64,000 bases of DNA from JAVVEH01 sp032251435 (lineage in GTDB: Bacteria > Verrucomicrobiota > Lentisphaeria > Oligosphaerales > MVZH01). How positions within the stretch are numbered: the stretch's first letter is position 1; the number at the start of each line of letters is the position of its first letter. Below, one piece after another: positions 34,111 through 42,893 of the stretch. Under the pieces are notes generated by a model. That model saw only the letters and a list, made by a program, of their open reading frames with translations, was not told the origin of the DNA and searched no databases. The stretch lies in contig JAVVEH010000013.1 in assembly GCA_032251435.1 (NCBI GenBank), positions 29,543-93,542 on the forward strand, in the 5' to 3' direction. The translations under genes were made by a program, and so were the position numbers.

Positions 34111-36036
34111 GTGCCAAAATATCTAACAAAATCCCGATTCAAGCTCGCGCACGAATGTCCCACCAAGTTGTTCTACACCGGGAGAAAGGATGAATATGCC
34201 GACCAGGCATCGGATGATCCTTTTCTGGAGGCATTGGCAGAAGGCGGTTTTCAGGTAGGCGAACTGGCAAAGGCTTATCACCCAGGCGGACATGATATCA
34301 AAGCATTGGGCTATGAGGAAGCTCTGGCCGAAACCAATGCTCTGTTGAAAGCGGACGATGCCACCATTTTTGAGGCGGCTGTCCGTTATGAAAACCTGTT
34401 TGTCCGGGTGGATATTTTAAAGAAACAGGGCCCCGTTTTGGACTTGATTGAAGTCAAAGCCAAATCGTTCAGCGATACCGACCAGTTTGTCGGTCAGCGC
34501 AGCGGGGAAATAACACCCGGCTGGGAACCCTATCTCATGGACGTGGCCTTTCAGCATTACGTCCTAAAAAAAGCTTTCCCCACCGCCATTATCCGACCGC
34601 AACTGATGCTGGTTGACAAAAATGCCAGGACATCGGTCGACGGGCTGAATCAGAAATTTAAAATTGTCCGTTGCGAAGGGGATAGAACCATTGCTGAACA
34701 GGTCGGTGACACGTCCCTGGAAGCGCTTGGCGAACCGATCCTGACTGCTCTGAATGTTCAGGAATATGTCCGGATGCTTCAGGAAAAAACCTACGACGTT
34801 AATGGTGTGGAATATGACTTTGAGGAGTATATCAATTTTCTCGCGACTAAATACGCGGGGAATGAAAAAATAACCACTCCCGTCTCCTGTAAAAAGTGCG
34901 CGGGCTGCTCATTCCGGGCCAATGACGAGGATGTGGCGAAAGGACTGAAAGACGGTTTTAAAGAATGCTGGCAGCACGCCAAAGGCTTTTGCGACGGTGA
35001 CTTTTCCTGTCCATGCGTCATGGACATTTGGAACTTCCGCCAAAAAGATGACTGCCTGGATGCCGGAGAGTTCTTTTTCCAGGATCTTGACATGTCCCGC
35101 TTTGATCCCGACAACGAGACCCAGGCCCGGCAGTGTCTTCAGGTTGAGATGACGTGTGCCTGTAATGGTGATCCATGGGTGGATGGCGACGGTCTTAAAC
35201 AGGCCATGTCTGGGTGGACCTGGCCCCTTCACTTTATTGACTTTGAAACCTCCGCTGTCGCCATCCCTTTTAGTGCGGGACGCCACCCGTACGAAATGGT
35301 CGCTTTTCAATTTTCGCATCATGCCGCTTACGAAGACGGCAGGATCGAACACCAGGATGAATACATCAACACGACTCCCGGCCAATTCCCAAACTTTGAC
35401 TTTGTACGACACCTGAAGGCCGCGCTTGAAGGGGACAGTGGAACGGTCTTCCGGTATGCCGCTCATGAAAACACGGTTCTCAATCATATCATTCAGCAGC
35501 TCAGAGAGTCCAGCGAACCCGACCGCGATGAGCTGATTGAATGGATACGAACCATAACCCACGACTCAGATACGGGGTGGTCAGGGGCCAGGGATATGGT
35601 TGACATGCTGGATCTGGTCAAGAAATATTATTACCAGATCGACATGGGTGGAAGCAACTCCATCAAGAAAGTCCTGCCTGCGGTTCTCAACACATCGGAA
35701 TACCTGAAAACAAAATACTCTCAGCCAATTTACTCTAGCCAAAATTTTAAAGATATGGTCTGGGTAAAGGCAGACGAGGCCGGACGGGTCAAGGATCCAT
35801 ACAAGCTTCTACCACCCATTTTTTCCGATATTGATCAGGATGAGGTGGAAAAGGTTGAAGGCGCCGCCCATTTGGCTGATGGCGGAGCCGCGATGACGGC
35901 CTACGCAAGATTGCAATTCTCAGACGTTCCCGCGGAAGAACAAAACGCTGTTGAAAATGCTTTGCTGCGTTATTGCGAGTTGGATACACTTGCCATGGTC
36001 ATGATCTGGGAGGAATGGCGGGATCGGTGCTCTTAA
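34111..36036 (+). CDS. DUF2779 protein: Cas4-like PD-(D/E)XK plus RNase H-like exonuclease
   Basis: 641 residues from GTG 34111, which has AGGA eight bases upstream; GTG 34066 would add 15. N-terminal 'LTKSRFKLAHECPTKLFY' is the usual DUF2779 opening; 'LFVRVDILKK' and 'LDLIEVKAKSF' give the D-(x)-ExK nuclease core; cysteines in 'CKKCAGC' and nearby could hold an Fe-S cluster as in Cas4. The C-terminal half has the DEDD-type strand 'LHFIDFETSAVAIPF' and 'FRYAAHENTVLNHIIQQL', ending 'YCELDTLAMVMIWEEW'. A DNA- or RNA-processing nuclease of unproven role, frequently in defence islands. Divergent from the RT operon. Confidence 0.88.
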   Translation: MPKYLTKSRFKLAHECPTKLFYTGRKDEYADQASDDPFLEALAEGGFQVGELAKAYHPGGHDIKALGYEEALAETNALLKADDATIFEAAVRYENLFVRVDILKKQGPVLDLIEVKAKSFSDTDQFVGQRSGEITPGWEPYLMDVAFQHYVLKKAFPTAIIRPQLMLVDKNARTSVDGLNQKFKIVRCEGDRTIAEQVGDTSLEALGEPILTALNVQEYVRMLQEKTYDVNGVEYDFEEYINFLATKYAGNEKITTPVSCKKCAGCSFRANDEDVAKGLKDGFKECWQHAKGFCDGDFSCPCVMDIWNFRQKDDCLDAGEFFFQDLDMSRFDPDNETQARQCLQVEMTCACNGDPWVDGDGLKQAMSGWTWPLHFIDFETSAVAIPFSAGRHPYEMVAFQFSHHAAYEDGRIEHQDEYINTTPGQFPNFDFVRHLKAALEGDSGTVFRYAAHENTVLNHIIQQLRESSEPDRDELIEWIRTITHDSDTGWSGARDMVDMLDLVKKYYYQIDMGGSNSIKKVLPAVLNTSEYLKTKYSQPIYSSQNFKDMVWVKADEAGRVKDPYKLLPPIFSDIDQDEVEKVEGAAHLADGGAAMTAYARLQFSDVPAEEQNAVENALLRYCELDTLAMVMIWEEWRDRCS

Positions 36037-36113
36037 AAACCGAAAAGCCAAAAACGCGCGTCGTGACAGGAAAAAGACATGTATTCACTGTCACCGCCCA
36101 TTCACCCCCCGCA

Positions 36114-36380
36114 TCAACCGAACCGCTCCATCCTGGCCTCGTTGATCAATTTATCTGCGGATTTCGCAACATCCTGAGGCCGCACGTTGACGGCACCGGC
36201 CAGGGCGGAGGTCAATGGCCCCAGTTTTACAGGCCTGCCCAAACCCTCGCCATCTTCATTTGAGACCAGGGCCAGGTAGTGTTCGACAAGTTTGGACACC
36301 GAGGTGCGGTGGTTCCGGGCATATTGCTTTGCCGTCTTCACCACATCCGGTTCCATGACCAGTGTCAGTTTGGTTGACAT
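36114..36380 (-). CDS. DUF6364-type ribbon-helix-helix antitoxin, orphan
   Basis: 88 residues from ATG 36380 (GGAG nine bases upstream lies within the apparent longer N-terminus from 36395). 'KLTLVMEPDVVKTAKQYARN' is the ribbon-helix part and 'HRTSVSKLVEHYLALVS' the second helix, as in DUF6364 antitoxins, which normally precede a PIN toxin gene. Only 77 bp separate its stop from the DUF2779 stop, with no room for a toxin, so it is an orphan. Confidence 0.75.
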   Translation of the reverse strand: MSTKLTLVMEPDVVKTAKQYARNHRTSVSKLVEHYLALVSNEDGEGLGRPVKLGPLTSALAGAVNVRPQDVAKSADKLINEARMERFG

Positions 36381-36427
36381 GCTTTTCAACTCCATTTACA
36401 TAAACGGGAATAGAGAAAGGAGTTTCA

Positions 36428-36629
36428 GACAGAAAAATGGGGGACAGAAAAATGAGAACAAAGCCAGCTGACAGAATCATGGTCGACAGAATCATTAGGG
36501 AACTTACCTAAAGAGAATGAAATGGTCGTGATCATTTACCCTTTGAGTACCTCAAGCCAGTCATTGTGGCGTTTTCTATACCTCTAAAAGCGACTTCTAA
36601 AGAATGATTCTGTCGTCCATGATTCTGTC
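36428..36629. repeat. REP-like cluster: tandem GACAGAAAAAT units and a 27-bp inverted pair
   Basis: 36428-36456 contains two GACAGAAAAAT words 16 bp apart; the same doublet is at 44317-44344. Arms 36470-36496 and 36603-36629 are inverted copies with one mismatch in 27 (core GACAGAATCATGG), separated by 106 bp. Such pairs are typical of REP elements mobilised by RAYT transposases; no transposase is present here. Confidence 0.75.
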
Positions 36630-36632
36630 AAA

Positions 36633-38147
36633 TTATTCTTCCGCATGGGGCCGCATGGTTTCCCGGTAGGCCTGAATTATTTCAGTATCACCCGGATCGC
36701 CGGCTTCTACCATCAGTTCCCGCATGCGGGTTTCCAGTCCCGCCTGCAGTTCCGCATGCTCCGGCTGGTTAATCAGGTTTTTAAGCTGGTAGGGATCTTC
36801 CTGATTGTCAAATAACAACCACGGCCCATAATCCAGCAGGTTGACGTAGGTGTGGCGTTTGGTGCGCACCCCGCGCCAAGGAGTAATGGCGTTCATATTG
36901 TAGGGATTGCCGCCCGGCAGCAGTTTCATAATCAGCACCGCATCCTGCTGATCTGAAGCAAGGCCTTTCGCGGCATCCGCACAATCTTTGCCGTCGACTT
37001 CCGGACAGGTCACCCCCGCCAGAGACAGGAGGGTCGGCATAATATCAATCGGCGCCACCAAAGCGTCGGAGCGTTTCCCCTTCGGAACCTGACGCGGATA
37101 TTCGACCAGCAAGGGAATATTGATGGACTCCTCCAGCGGATTCTGTTTGGAGGCCATGCGATGACTGCCCAGCATATCGCCGTGATCGGATGAGAAAACC
37201 AGGATGGTGTCATCCGCGACACCCGCCTCTTTTAAGGTTGCCCGGATCCGGCCGACGCAGTCATCCAAGGCCGCGGTGTGCGCGTAATAACCTTGCAGAT
37301 ACTCTTTTTTGAGTTGCTCGTCGTCTTCAATAATTTTTCGCCGGTCAGCCCGCTGTTTCCGCAAACTATCCGACGGCTTGTCGCGTTCCAAAAGGAAATC
37401 AACAATTTCCCGTTCGGATACATTGTCGCGTAGCTTGATCTTGCCCAGCGGAATCCGGTCTTTGTATTTCTGAGGGACTCGGTTGTATGGGTCATGGGGC
37501 GGCCCCCAGGACATAAACAGACAGAAGGGCTTCTCTTTATTTTTCTTAATGTAGTCAATCGCCAAATCGGTCTGAACGATGGCGTCATAGCCTTTGAAAT
37601 GGATTTTTTCCGGGGTGTCGGTGCAGTAGAAATGGTCCATATACTGGTGGGTGCAATTATTCACCGCCCAGTAGTCAAATCCCATCCTGCGGTTTTTAGG
37701 GACAAATGGATCACGGTTCCACTCCAAGTGCCATTTGCCGATGTAGCCGGTTTCGTATCCCTGGTCCTTGCAGGCGGTGGCGACACTGGGCAGCCCGTCT
37801 TTGAAACCGGTGTCGTTGTTCACGGTGCCATTGGCCATGGGGTGTCGGCCGGTCAGCAACATGGCCCGGTACGGGGAACATACGGGATATGTGCTGATCG
37901 CGTTGTCGAAGACCATGCCATTGGCCGCCATGGTATCGAAATTAGGGGTGGGCACACATTCATTGCCGTAGCAACCAAGCGCCTGCGCCCGCATCTGATC
38001 GGCGAAAATAAAAATAATGTTCGGATTTTTCACTGTTTTTTCCGTTACCGCCCGCGCGTCATTTAACGTCCCGGCCGCCCCCGCGGCGACCGCGGCCGCG
38101 GCGGCAATGCCACAGACCCGGGGATGTTTCAAGCGTGGGTTGCTCAT
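36633..38147 (-). CDS. sulfatase (S1 family) with N-terminal signal sequence
   Basis: 504 residues, the only sulfatase here with an export-like N-terminus: 'GIAAAAAVAAGAAGTLNDARA' (cut, residues 13-33). Metal-binding 'IFIFADQMRAQ' with D50, active-site motif 'CSPYR' at C90 (converted to formylglycine), 'LLTGRHP', and 'VFSSDHGDMLGSH' with further metal ligands. Resembles arylsulfatase/choline-sulfatase-like enzymes acting on polysaccharide sulfate esters; exact substrate unknown. The gene follows the next sulfatase after 10 bp, so it is last of a three-sulfatase operon. Confidence 0.92.
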   Translation of the reverse strand: MSNPRLKHPRVCGIAAAAAVAAGAAGTLNDARAVTEKTVKNPNIIFIFADQMRAQALGCYGNECVPTPNFDTMAANGMVFDNAISTYPVCSPYRAMLLTGRHPMANGTVNNDTGFKDGLPSVATACKDQGYETGYIGKWHLEWNRDPFVPKNRRMGFDYWAVNNCTHQYMDHFYCTDTPEKIHFKGYDAIVQTDLAIDYIKKNKEKPFCLFMSWGPPHDPYNRVPQKYKDRIPLGKIKLRDNVSEREIVDFLLERDKPSDSLRKQRADRRKIIEDDEQLKKEYLQGYYAHTAALDDCVGRIRATLKEAGVADDTILVFSSDHGDMLGSHRMASKQNPLEESINIPLLVEYPRQVPKGKRSDALVAPIDIMPTLLSLAGVTCPEVDGKDCADAAKGLASDQQDAVLIMKLLPGGNPYNMNAITPWRGVRTKRHTYVNLLDYGPWLLFDNQEDPYQLKNLINQPEHAELQAGLETRMRELMVEAGDPGDTEIIQAYRETMRPHAEE

Positions 38148-38157
38148 GGTTTCCCCT

Positions 38158-39495
38158 TTATTCCAGGGTTCGAATACGCTCGTTGGGAGACGGGCTGTCG
38201 GTATCGGTGACTTTGGCTCCCCTTGGCGCCGGCACCGGCCCGTTTAGCAATGGATCGTTTGTTTCTTTCATCCAACGGGCCAACCGGTCACGCATGTCTC
38301 GCAGCGTTTCGGCATGAGCGGGATCATTTGCCAGGTCGCGCATTTCGTTGGGATCGAAGCATAGATCATAGAGCTCCTCCCTGGGCACGGGCTGGTCCGC
38401 CCAGCCGTGGTCCATCCAGACAGTCTTGCTTTCACCGTTGTCGCAGTTACAGAGCACGGGACGCGGCCATTTCTCGTCAAACCTCCGGATGTATTTCCAG
38501 CGATTGGTACGGACGGCCCGCATGGGCTCGTACCCGGCATGATAGTTGACTTCAAAAAACAGCTCATCATGGATGGCTTCAGCCCCCTCTAAAAATGGTG
38601 TCAGTGACGCTCCGCGCAGCCAGGGGGGCGGTTCAATGCCGGCCACCTCGCAGATGGTCGGGAAAATATCCAAATGGCTGGTCATGCCATCGACCACTTT
38701 ACCCCCGGAAAAGCAGGGCTTGCCCGCCGAAGCCTTGGTGAAGGCGGGGCCCCGTATGATCAGGAGCACGCCGATGCCGGCATCCTGCAGATTGCATTTC
38801 ATCCGCGGGAAGGCGATGCCGTGATCCGTGGTGCAGATGACCAAGGTGTTCTCCGCCTCGCCACTGCGTTCCAGGGCATCCAGCACGTCACCGATTTTCT
38901 GGTCCAGGACGCGCGCGGTCGCCTTGTAACGGGTCATGTCCTGACGCGTTTCCGGCGTGTCGGGGAGGGGGGCCGGCGGCAGACAGTAGCGGGCGTCATC
39001 GGGACAGTCTTCCAGTTTAGGGAATCCGCGATGGGTGTTTCCGAACCCGACTTCCAGGTAGAACGGCTGATCCGGGGGATTCGACAGGAACTCGATTGCC
39101 CCTGATCTTCCACAGTGTTTTTTACCCAAATGCTGGTCAAATCCGCAAATTTCCCAGGGCTCCTTGCCATCCGTGTCCACAGCCACGTGCTGCGTGCCAG
39201 TCTGCGCGGTGGTATAGCCTGCGCTTTTCAGTGCGCACACGAGATGCTGGCTGTAGTCATTCAGTAAAAATCCGCGATGCGCGAGGCCGAGCATGCCGTT
39301 TTCGTGCGGGTATGACCCGGTCAGCAATGCCGCCCGGCTCGGGCTGCAGGTGGGGTTGATGCAGAAATTATTGCGGAACAGGACACCTTCTTCCGCCAGT
39401 TTCTGGAGATTCGGGGTGTGAATCGCATGCCCATAGGGCTGGATATACCGGCCGGTGTCATGCGAATTGATATAAATGATATTGGGTTTCGTCAT
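38158..39495 (-). CDS. sulfatase (S1 family), cytoplasmic-type, with a repeat-derived insert
   Basis: 445 residues with 'TCSPSRAALLTGSYPHENG' (C50), metal ligands near D13 and 'CTTDHGIAFPRMK'. Starts directly at 'MTKPNIIYIN' without signal peptide. Around residue 250-262 the sequence 'PAFTKASAGKPCFSGG' is encoded by a palindromic repeat (38714-38748); relatives would be expected to be shorter here, so this is an in-frame insert in a surface loop. Gap of 10 bp to the downstream sulfatase and 22 bp from the upstream one. Confidence 0.92.
   Translation of the reverse strand: MTKPNIIYINSHDTGRYIQPYGHAIHTPNLQKLAEEGVLFRNNFCINPTCSPSRAALLTGSYPHENGMLGLAHRGFLLNDYSQHLVCALKSAGYTTAQTGTQHVAVDTDGKEPWEICGFDQHLGKKHCGRSGAIEFLSNPPDQPFYLEVGFGNTHRGFPKLEDCPDDARYCLPPAPLPDTPETRQDMTRYKATARVLDQKIGDVLDALERSGEAENTLVICTTDHGIAFPRMKCNLQDAGIGVLLIIRGPAFTKASAGKPCFSGGKVVDGMTSHLDIFPTICEVAGIEPPPWLRGASLTPFLEGAEAIHDELFFEVNYHAGYEPMRAVRTNRWKYIRRFDEKWPRPVLCNCDNGESKTVWMDHGWADQPVPREELYDLCFDPNEMRDLANDPAHAETLRDMRDRLARWMKETNDPLLNGPVPAPRGAKVTDTDSPSPNERIRTLE
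38714..38748. repeat. short palindromic repeat inserted in a sulfatase gene
   Basis: GCCCGCCGAAGCCTTGGTGA... forms CCGCCTTCACC-aag-GCTTCGGCGG-type complementarity. Related to the CCGCC-ATAGCCTTGG-CGG palindromes at 24550-24580 and 25050-25075. It keeps the reading frame open. Confidence 0.55.
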
Positions 39496-39517
39496 GGTAA
39501 CTTCTTTAATATTTGAA

Positions 39518-40936
39518 TTAAACGTGGGCGTTATTCGGAACCAGTGGGCGCTGGGTGATAGACGGCCATTCCGGATTTTCCTCAGGGATCAATGCTTCCA
39601 CATCTTTCTGCCAGGCCTGTAGTCGCTTATGCAATTGCGGGACAAGATCCGCATGCAGATCGGCCACATTGGTCATTTCGCTCACGTCCGTTTCCAGATC
39701 ATATAATTCCAGACTGCCATCTTCGAAATTTTCTATCAGCTTCCACTTTCCGCTTCGCATACTGGCCGCCGGGGCGCCACCCTGATTACTGTAATGCGGA
39801 TAATGCCAGAAAATCGCGTCACGATCCAGGCCGCCTGTCTGTTTAAGCAACGGCATCATGCTTAACCCGTCCACATGCTGTTCGGGGAGTAACGGGAGCC
39901 CGGCCGCTTCTAAAAAGGTGGGATAGAAATCACAGGTTTGCACGATGTCCTCACAGGTGCTGCCGGATTGAACCACCCCCGGCCAGCGAATAATCTGACA
40001 GACCCGGGTGCCGCCTTCATAATTCCAGCCTTTACCTTCGGCCAGAGGAAAGTTACAGGTCGGGCTTCCCTCGGCGGTGGACAGCCCGCCATTGTCGGAG
40101 GTGAAGCAAACAAGGGTGTTGTCGGCGATTCCCTGGTCTTCCAAAGCCTGCAGGACTTTGCCGATATTAGTATCCAGGTTCTCCATCATCGCCGCATAGG
40201 CCGGATCGCTCTGGATGACGCGGCGTTGAACGCGCCAGTCATAGTTGGGGCAGCGGGGGTTGGGTTTGCCGGGAATAATGGCTTCCACCTGATCCAGTCC
40301 CAGCCGCTTGGCTTTAGCCCGGTATTTTTCCACCAGATCGGCTGGTGCCTGGATGGGTGTGTGAACCGCGTAATGGCTGAAGTTTAAGTAAAACGGCTTG
40401 TCTCCCCGGTTTCGAATCAAGTCAATCGCGTCACGGGTCAAGCGGTCGGTCAGGTATTCACCCTCCGGGCCTTCCTCCAAGTTGTCCAGATGCCAGGGGC
40501 TGAAATAGCCTTTATAAGGATGTCCGTGGTGTCCACCCCCGATATTCACGTCAAATCCGTGCGCCTGAGGCCAGAATTTTTCGTCACCCAGATGCCATTT
40601 GCCCACGTGCCAGGTTTGATAACCGCCTTCGCGGAGGGCCGTGGCCACACTTTTTTCTTCCAGCGGCAGATAATGCAGATAGGGAACATCCTTCAGACGG
40701 GCCTGACAATGCCCGCCGATATACTGGGTGATTCCCACCCGGGCGGGATACTTCCCGCTCATCATACTGGCGCGGGTCGGGCTGCAGACCGGGCAGCTGG
40801 CGTAGGCGTTGTTGAACAGCATGCCTTCCCGGGCCAGGCGATCCAGATTCGGGGTCTCGTAAAAGGTCGATCCGAAACAGCCCAGATCCCGGGCCCCCAG
40901 GTCGTCGATAAAAAACATTAAAATATTCGGTCGCAT
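39518..40936 (-). CDS. sulfatase (S1 family), arylsulfatase A-like
   Basis: 472 residues from ATG 40936 (the codon before it is TTG). 'FFIDDLGARDLGCFGS' has the paired metal-binding aspartates, 'VCSPTRASMMSGKYPARVG' the formylglycine motif (C51), 'WHLGDEKFWP' and 'HYAVHTPIQAP' the substrate-side histidines, 'FTSDNGGLSTAEG' the second metal site. No signal peptide. Similar to exo-acting enzymes of the S1_16/S1_19-like type by appearance, not by calculation. First of three adjacent sulfatases. Confidence 0.92.
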   Translation of the reverse strand: MRPNILMFFIDDLGARDLGCFGSTFYETPNLDRLAREGMLFNNAYASCPVCSPTRASMMSGKYPARVGITQYIGGHCQARLKDVPYLHYLPLEEKSVATALREGGYQTWHVGKWHLGDEKFWPQAHGFDVNIGGGHHGHPYKGYFSPWHLDNLEEGPEGEYLTDRLTRDAIDLIRNRGDKPFYLNFSHYAVHTPIQAPADLVEKYRAKAKRLGLDQVEAIIPGKPNPRCPNYDWRVQRRVIQSDPAYAAMMENLDTNIGKVLQALEDQGIADNTLVCFTSDNGGLSTAEGSPTCNFPLAEGKGWNYEGGTRVCQIIRWPGVVQSGSTCEDIVQTCDFYPTFLEAAGLPLLPEQHVDGLSMMPLLKQTGGLDRDAIFWHYPHYSNQGGAPAASMRSGKWKLIENFEDGSLELYDLETDVSEMTNVADLHADLVPQLHKRLQAWQKDVEALIPEENPEWPSITQRPLVPNNAHV

Positions 40937-41027
40937 CAATCGGTGCCTTTTTTAGTTTTCAGTGAATAAAGCTATCAGAATAATCAAGCGCCTAACTTAG
41001 CCCGGATATCGGTTGGAACAACCGTCT

Positions 41028-42293
41028 TTAAAATTCCGTCACGGGTTCTTGGCCTTCCAGCCAGGCGATCATATTCAGCACGAGGTAGTTCCAGTTCTGG
41101 AACCCCAGGTTGAGAATGGGCTCACCGTTTTCGGGCTGATAATATTCGTGCATACCGCCGAAGCGTTCGATATCCCGACCGAACAGGCGGATGGTTTTCT
41201 CAGCCAGATCCTTAGCATCTTTGTCAAACCCGTAACGAACCAGTCCCCGGAAGGTCAGATAGTTGGACACTCCCCAGATGGGGCCAAGCCAGGACGAGGG
41301 GCCTCCCGAGGCGCGGACATTGTACATCTTTTCCATCTTGGACAGGGTCCGGACACCGGCCGGGGCGTTAAACGTCTTGTCATTACGGTAGTGTTCCGCG
41401 ATAACCCGTTCGGCTTGTTCTTTGGTGGCGACTCCCGACCAGAGCGCCAGAAATCCGGACCACACGCCAATACGTTGTATCAGGCAGGGCCAATCTCTCT
41501 TCTGGCCACCGTGACGGCGTGGTTTGAGGGTGGGATCGACAAAATTGAAATCGACGCTGTAAAAAAAGCCATCCCGCTCATCCCAGCAGTATTCCAGAAT
41601 CGCGGCCTTCAGGTCATCCGCGTCTTTCTGGTATTGGGCGGCGACTTCCCCGAGATCGACACATTCACACAGATAAGCCAGGGCTTCCAGTTCGCGGAAC
41701 ATGAGGCAGTTTAAATAGATTGACCCGCACGACCGGGGCGGTCGATCAAAAGAGCATGGATCATTGTCCACGCCTACCGCGCTGTCATCCTGCCAGAAGT
41801 AGACCCCGCATGCATGGCGATGAAAATTTCGATAGTTATTCACGAACTTCTGCAGACCATAAAGTCCCTCCTTGTCGCGCACCCATTCCGCGTCGCCGCC
41901 ATCCTGCTGGACCAGGAACGCCGCATGCTGGGCAAGACAGGGCTTGTGCATATTCTGGGCATAAATATCCTCCGGGGGTTTTCTCCCCGAGCGGGGAATC
42001 GAAATCGGGACCCAGCCGTTTAATTTCACATCCGCGAGAAAATTTCTTACGCAGCCCCGCTCATATTTCCGGGCCTCTTCCCGGTCGTCGCCTGTCCCGA
42101 ATTCTTTGAGAATCTGCCGTAAGGCGACATTGGTCAGCCAGGAATCCCAGTCCCAGAGGACATCGGCGTATTGATCACTTCCCGGGGTGAGAAAGGGATA
42201 GGGGAGGGCGCCTCCCGCTTCGCGGAACATGCCTTTGTAGTTTTGGGAAAGATTCTCACGGATATTGCTGATGTGTTTCCGCATGTCGGTCAT
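41028..42293 (-). CDS. GH63/GH37-like (alpha/alpha)6 glycosidase
   Basis: 421 residues. 'FLTPGSDQYADVLWDWDSW', 'GWVPISIPRSGRKPPEDIY', 'GGPSSWLGPIWGVSNYLTFR' and 'RFGGMHEYYQPENGEPI' match the trehalase/GH63 barrel, including the Asp in 'DWDSW' and the Glu in 'HEYYQPE' that serve as catalytic acid/base pair in the family. No signal peptide; much shorter than eukaryotic glucosidase I but normal for bacterial mannosylglycerate-hydrolase-like enzymes. Substrate unknown. ATG 42293 (another M at 42284). Sits between sulfatases on the same strand. Confidence 0.8.
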   Translation of the reverse strand: MTDMRKHISNIRENLSQNYKGMFREAGGALPYPFLTPGSDQYADVLWDWDSWLTNVALRQILKEFGTGDDREEARKYERGCVRNFLADVKLNGWVPISIPRSGRKPPEDIYAQNMHKPCLAQHAAFLVQQDGGDAEWVRDKEGLYGLQKFVNNYRNFHRHACGVYFWQDDSAVGVDNDPCSFDRPPRSCGSIYLNCLMFRELEALAYLCECVDLGEVAAQYQKDADDLKAAILEYCWDERDGFFYSVDFNFVDPTLKPRRHGGQKRDWPCLIQRIGVWSGFLALWSGVATKEQAERVIAEHYRNDKTFNAPAGVRTLSKMEKMYNVRASGGPSSWLGPIWGVSNYLTFRGLVRYGFDKDAKDLAEKTIRLFGRDIERFGGMHEYYQPENGEPILNLGFQNWNYLVLNMIAWLEGQEPVTEF

Positions 42294-42410
42294 TTTTTTT
42301 TCTTTCTATGTTTTTGGGTTGCTCTGAAGAACGTTATATCCAAACATGAAGGAATGGTGCAATGCCATCCTAAGCCCCGGAGGGCGCTAAGAGAAGAGTT
42401 TTAAAATGCG

Positions 42411-42530
42411 AACATTCAACGTCCAACATCCAACGTCCAACGTCTAATGAAAACCAAAATGGCTCGTTTTCTCGCACAAAATCTCTTAAATTCAACGTTG
42501 GAAGTTGAACGTTGGGCGTTGGACGTTCGA
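42411..42530. repeat. inverted pair of degenerate CAACGTCCAA-type arrays
   Basis: Left array 42411-42447 (words AACATTCAACGTCCAACAT...), right array 42490-42530 (complement words GTTGGAAGTTGAACGTTGG...), about 45 bp apart; the two could fold into a long imperfect hairpin. Gene-free interval 42294-42641 holds nothing else. Confidence 0.75.
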
Positions 42531-42641
42531 TTTCCCGAAAGGCTTTTCGATGCTTAACTTAGCGTCATTCGGGACAGCCCCCTTTATCATAGCGGGGCTT
42601 CAACCCTATCATTCCCCCACTTTTCGGACATAACCAACTCT

Positions 42642-42893
42642 TCACTCACTTTGTTCCGGGGACACTCGGATCTCCCCGCCTTCGACATCGATACGATACA
42701 GTTCGCCGCCAAAGGGAACATTGCGGAGAGTCAGGCTTGCATTCGGCTCACCGTGTGGGCAGGGGAGAGGCTTAAAATTATCATCCGCGTCGCAGAGCGC
42801 TTCCACCCCGATTAGTGGGAACAAAGCGCCCCATGTGTAATGCGGGTGGCTGGCGGGGGCGCCGGTGTCGCCGCGATAATTTTCACTGTAGAC
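42642..42893 (-). pseudogene. C-terminal remnant of a glycosidase (GH63-like)
   Basis: Directly after, and in the same frame as, the stop of the upstream sulfatase gene, the sequence reads 'VYSENYRGDTGAPASHPHYT', 'WGALFPLIGVEALCD', and 'LTLRNVPFGGELYRIDVEGG' to a stop at 42642. The 'HPHYTWGALF' segment is typical near the end of (alpha/alpha)6 glycosidases. There is no start codon and the rest of the gene is missing, so a deletion removed everything between this fragment and the sulfatase. Confidence 0.65.
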
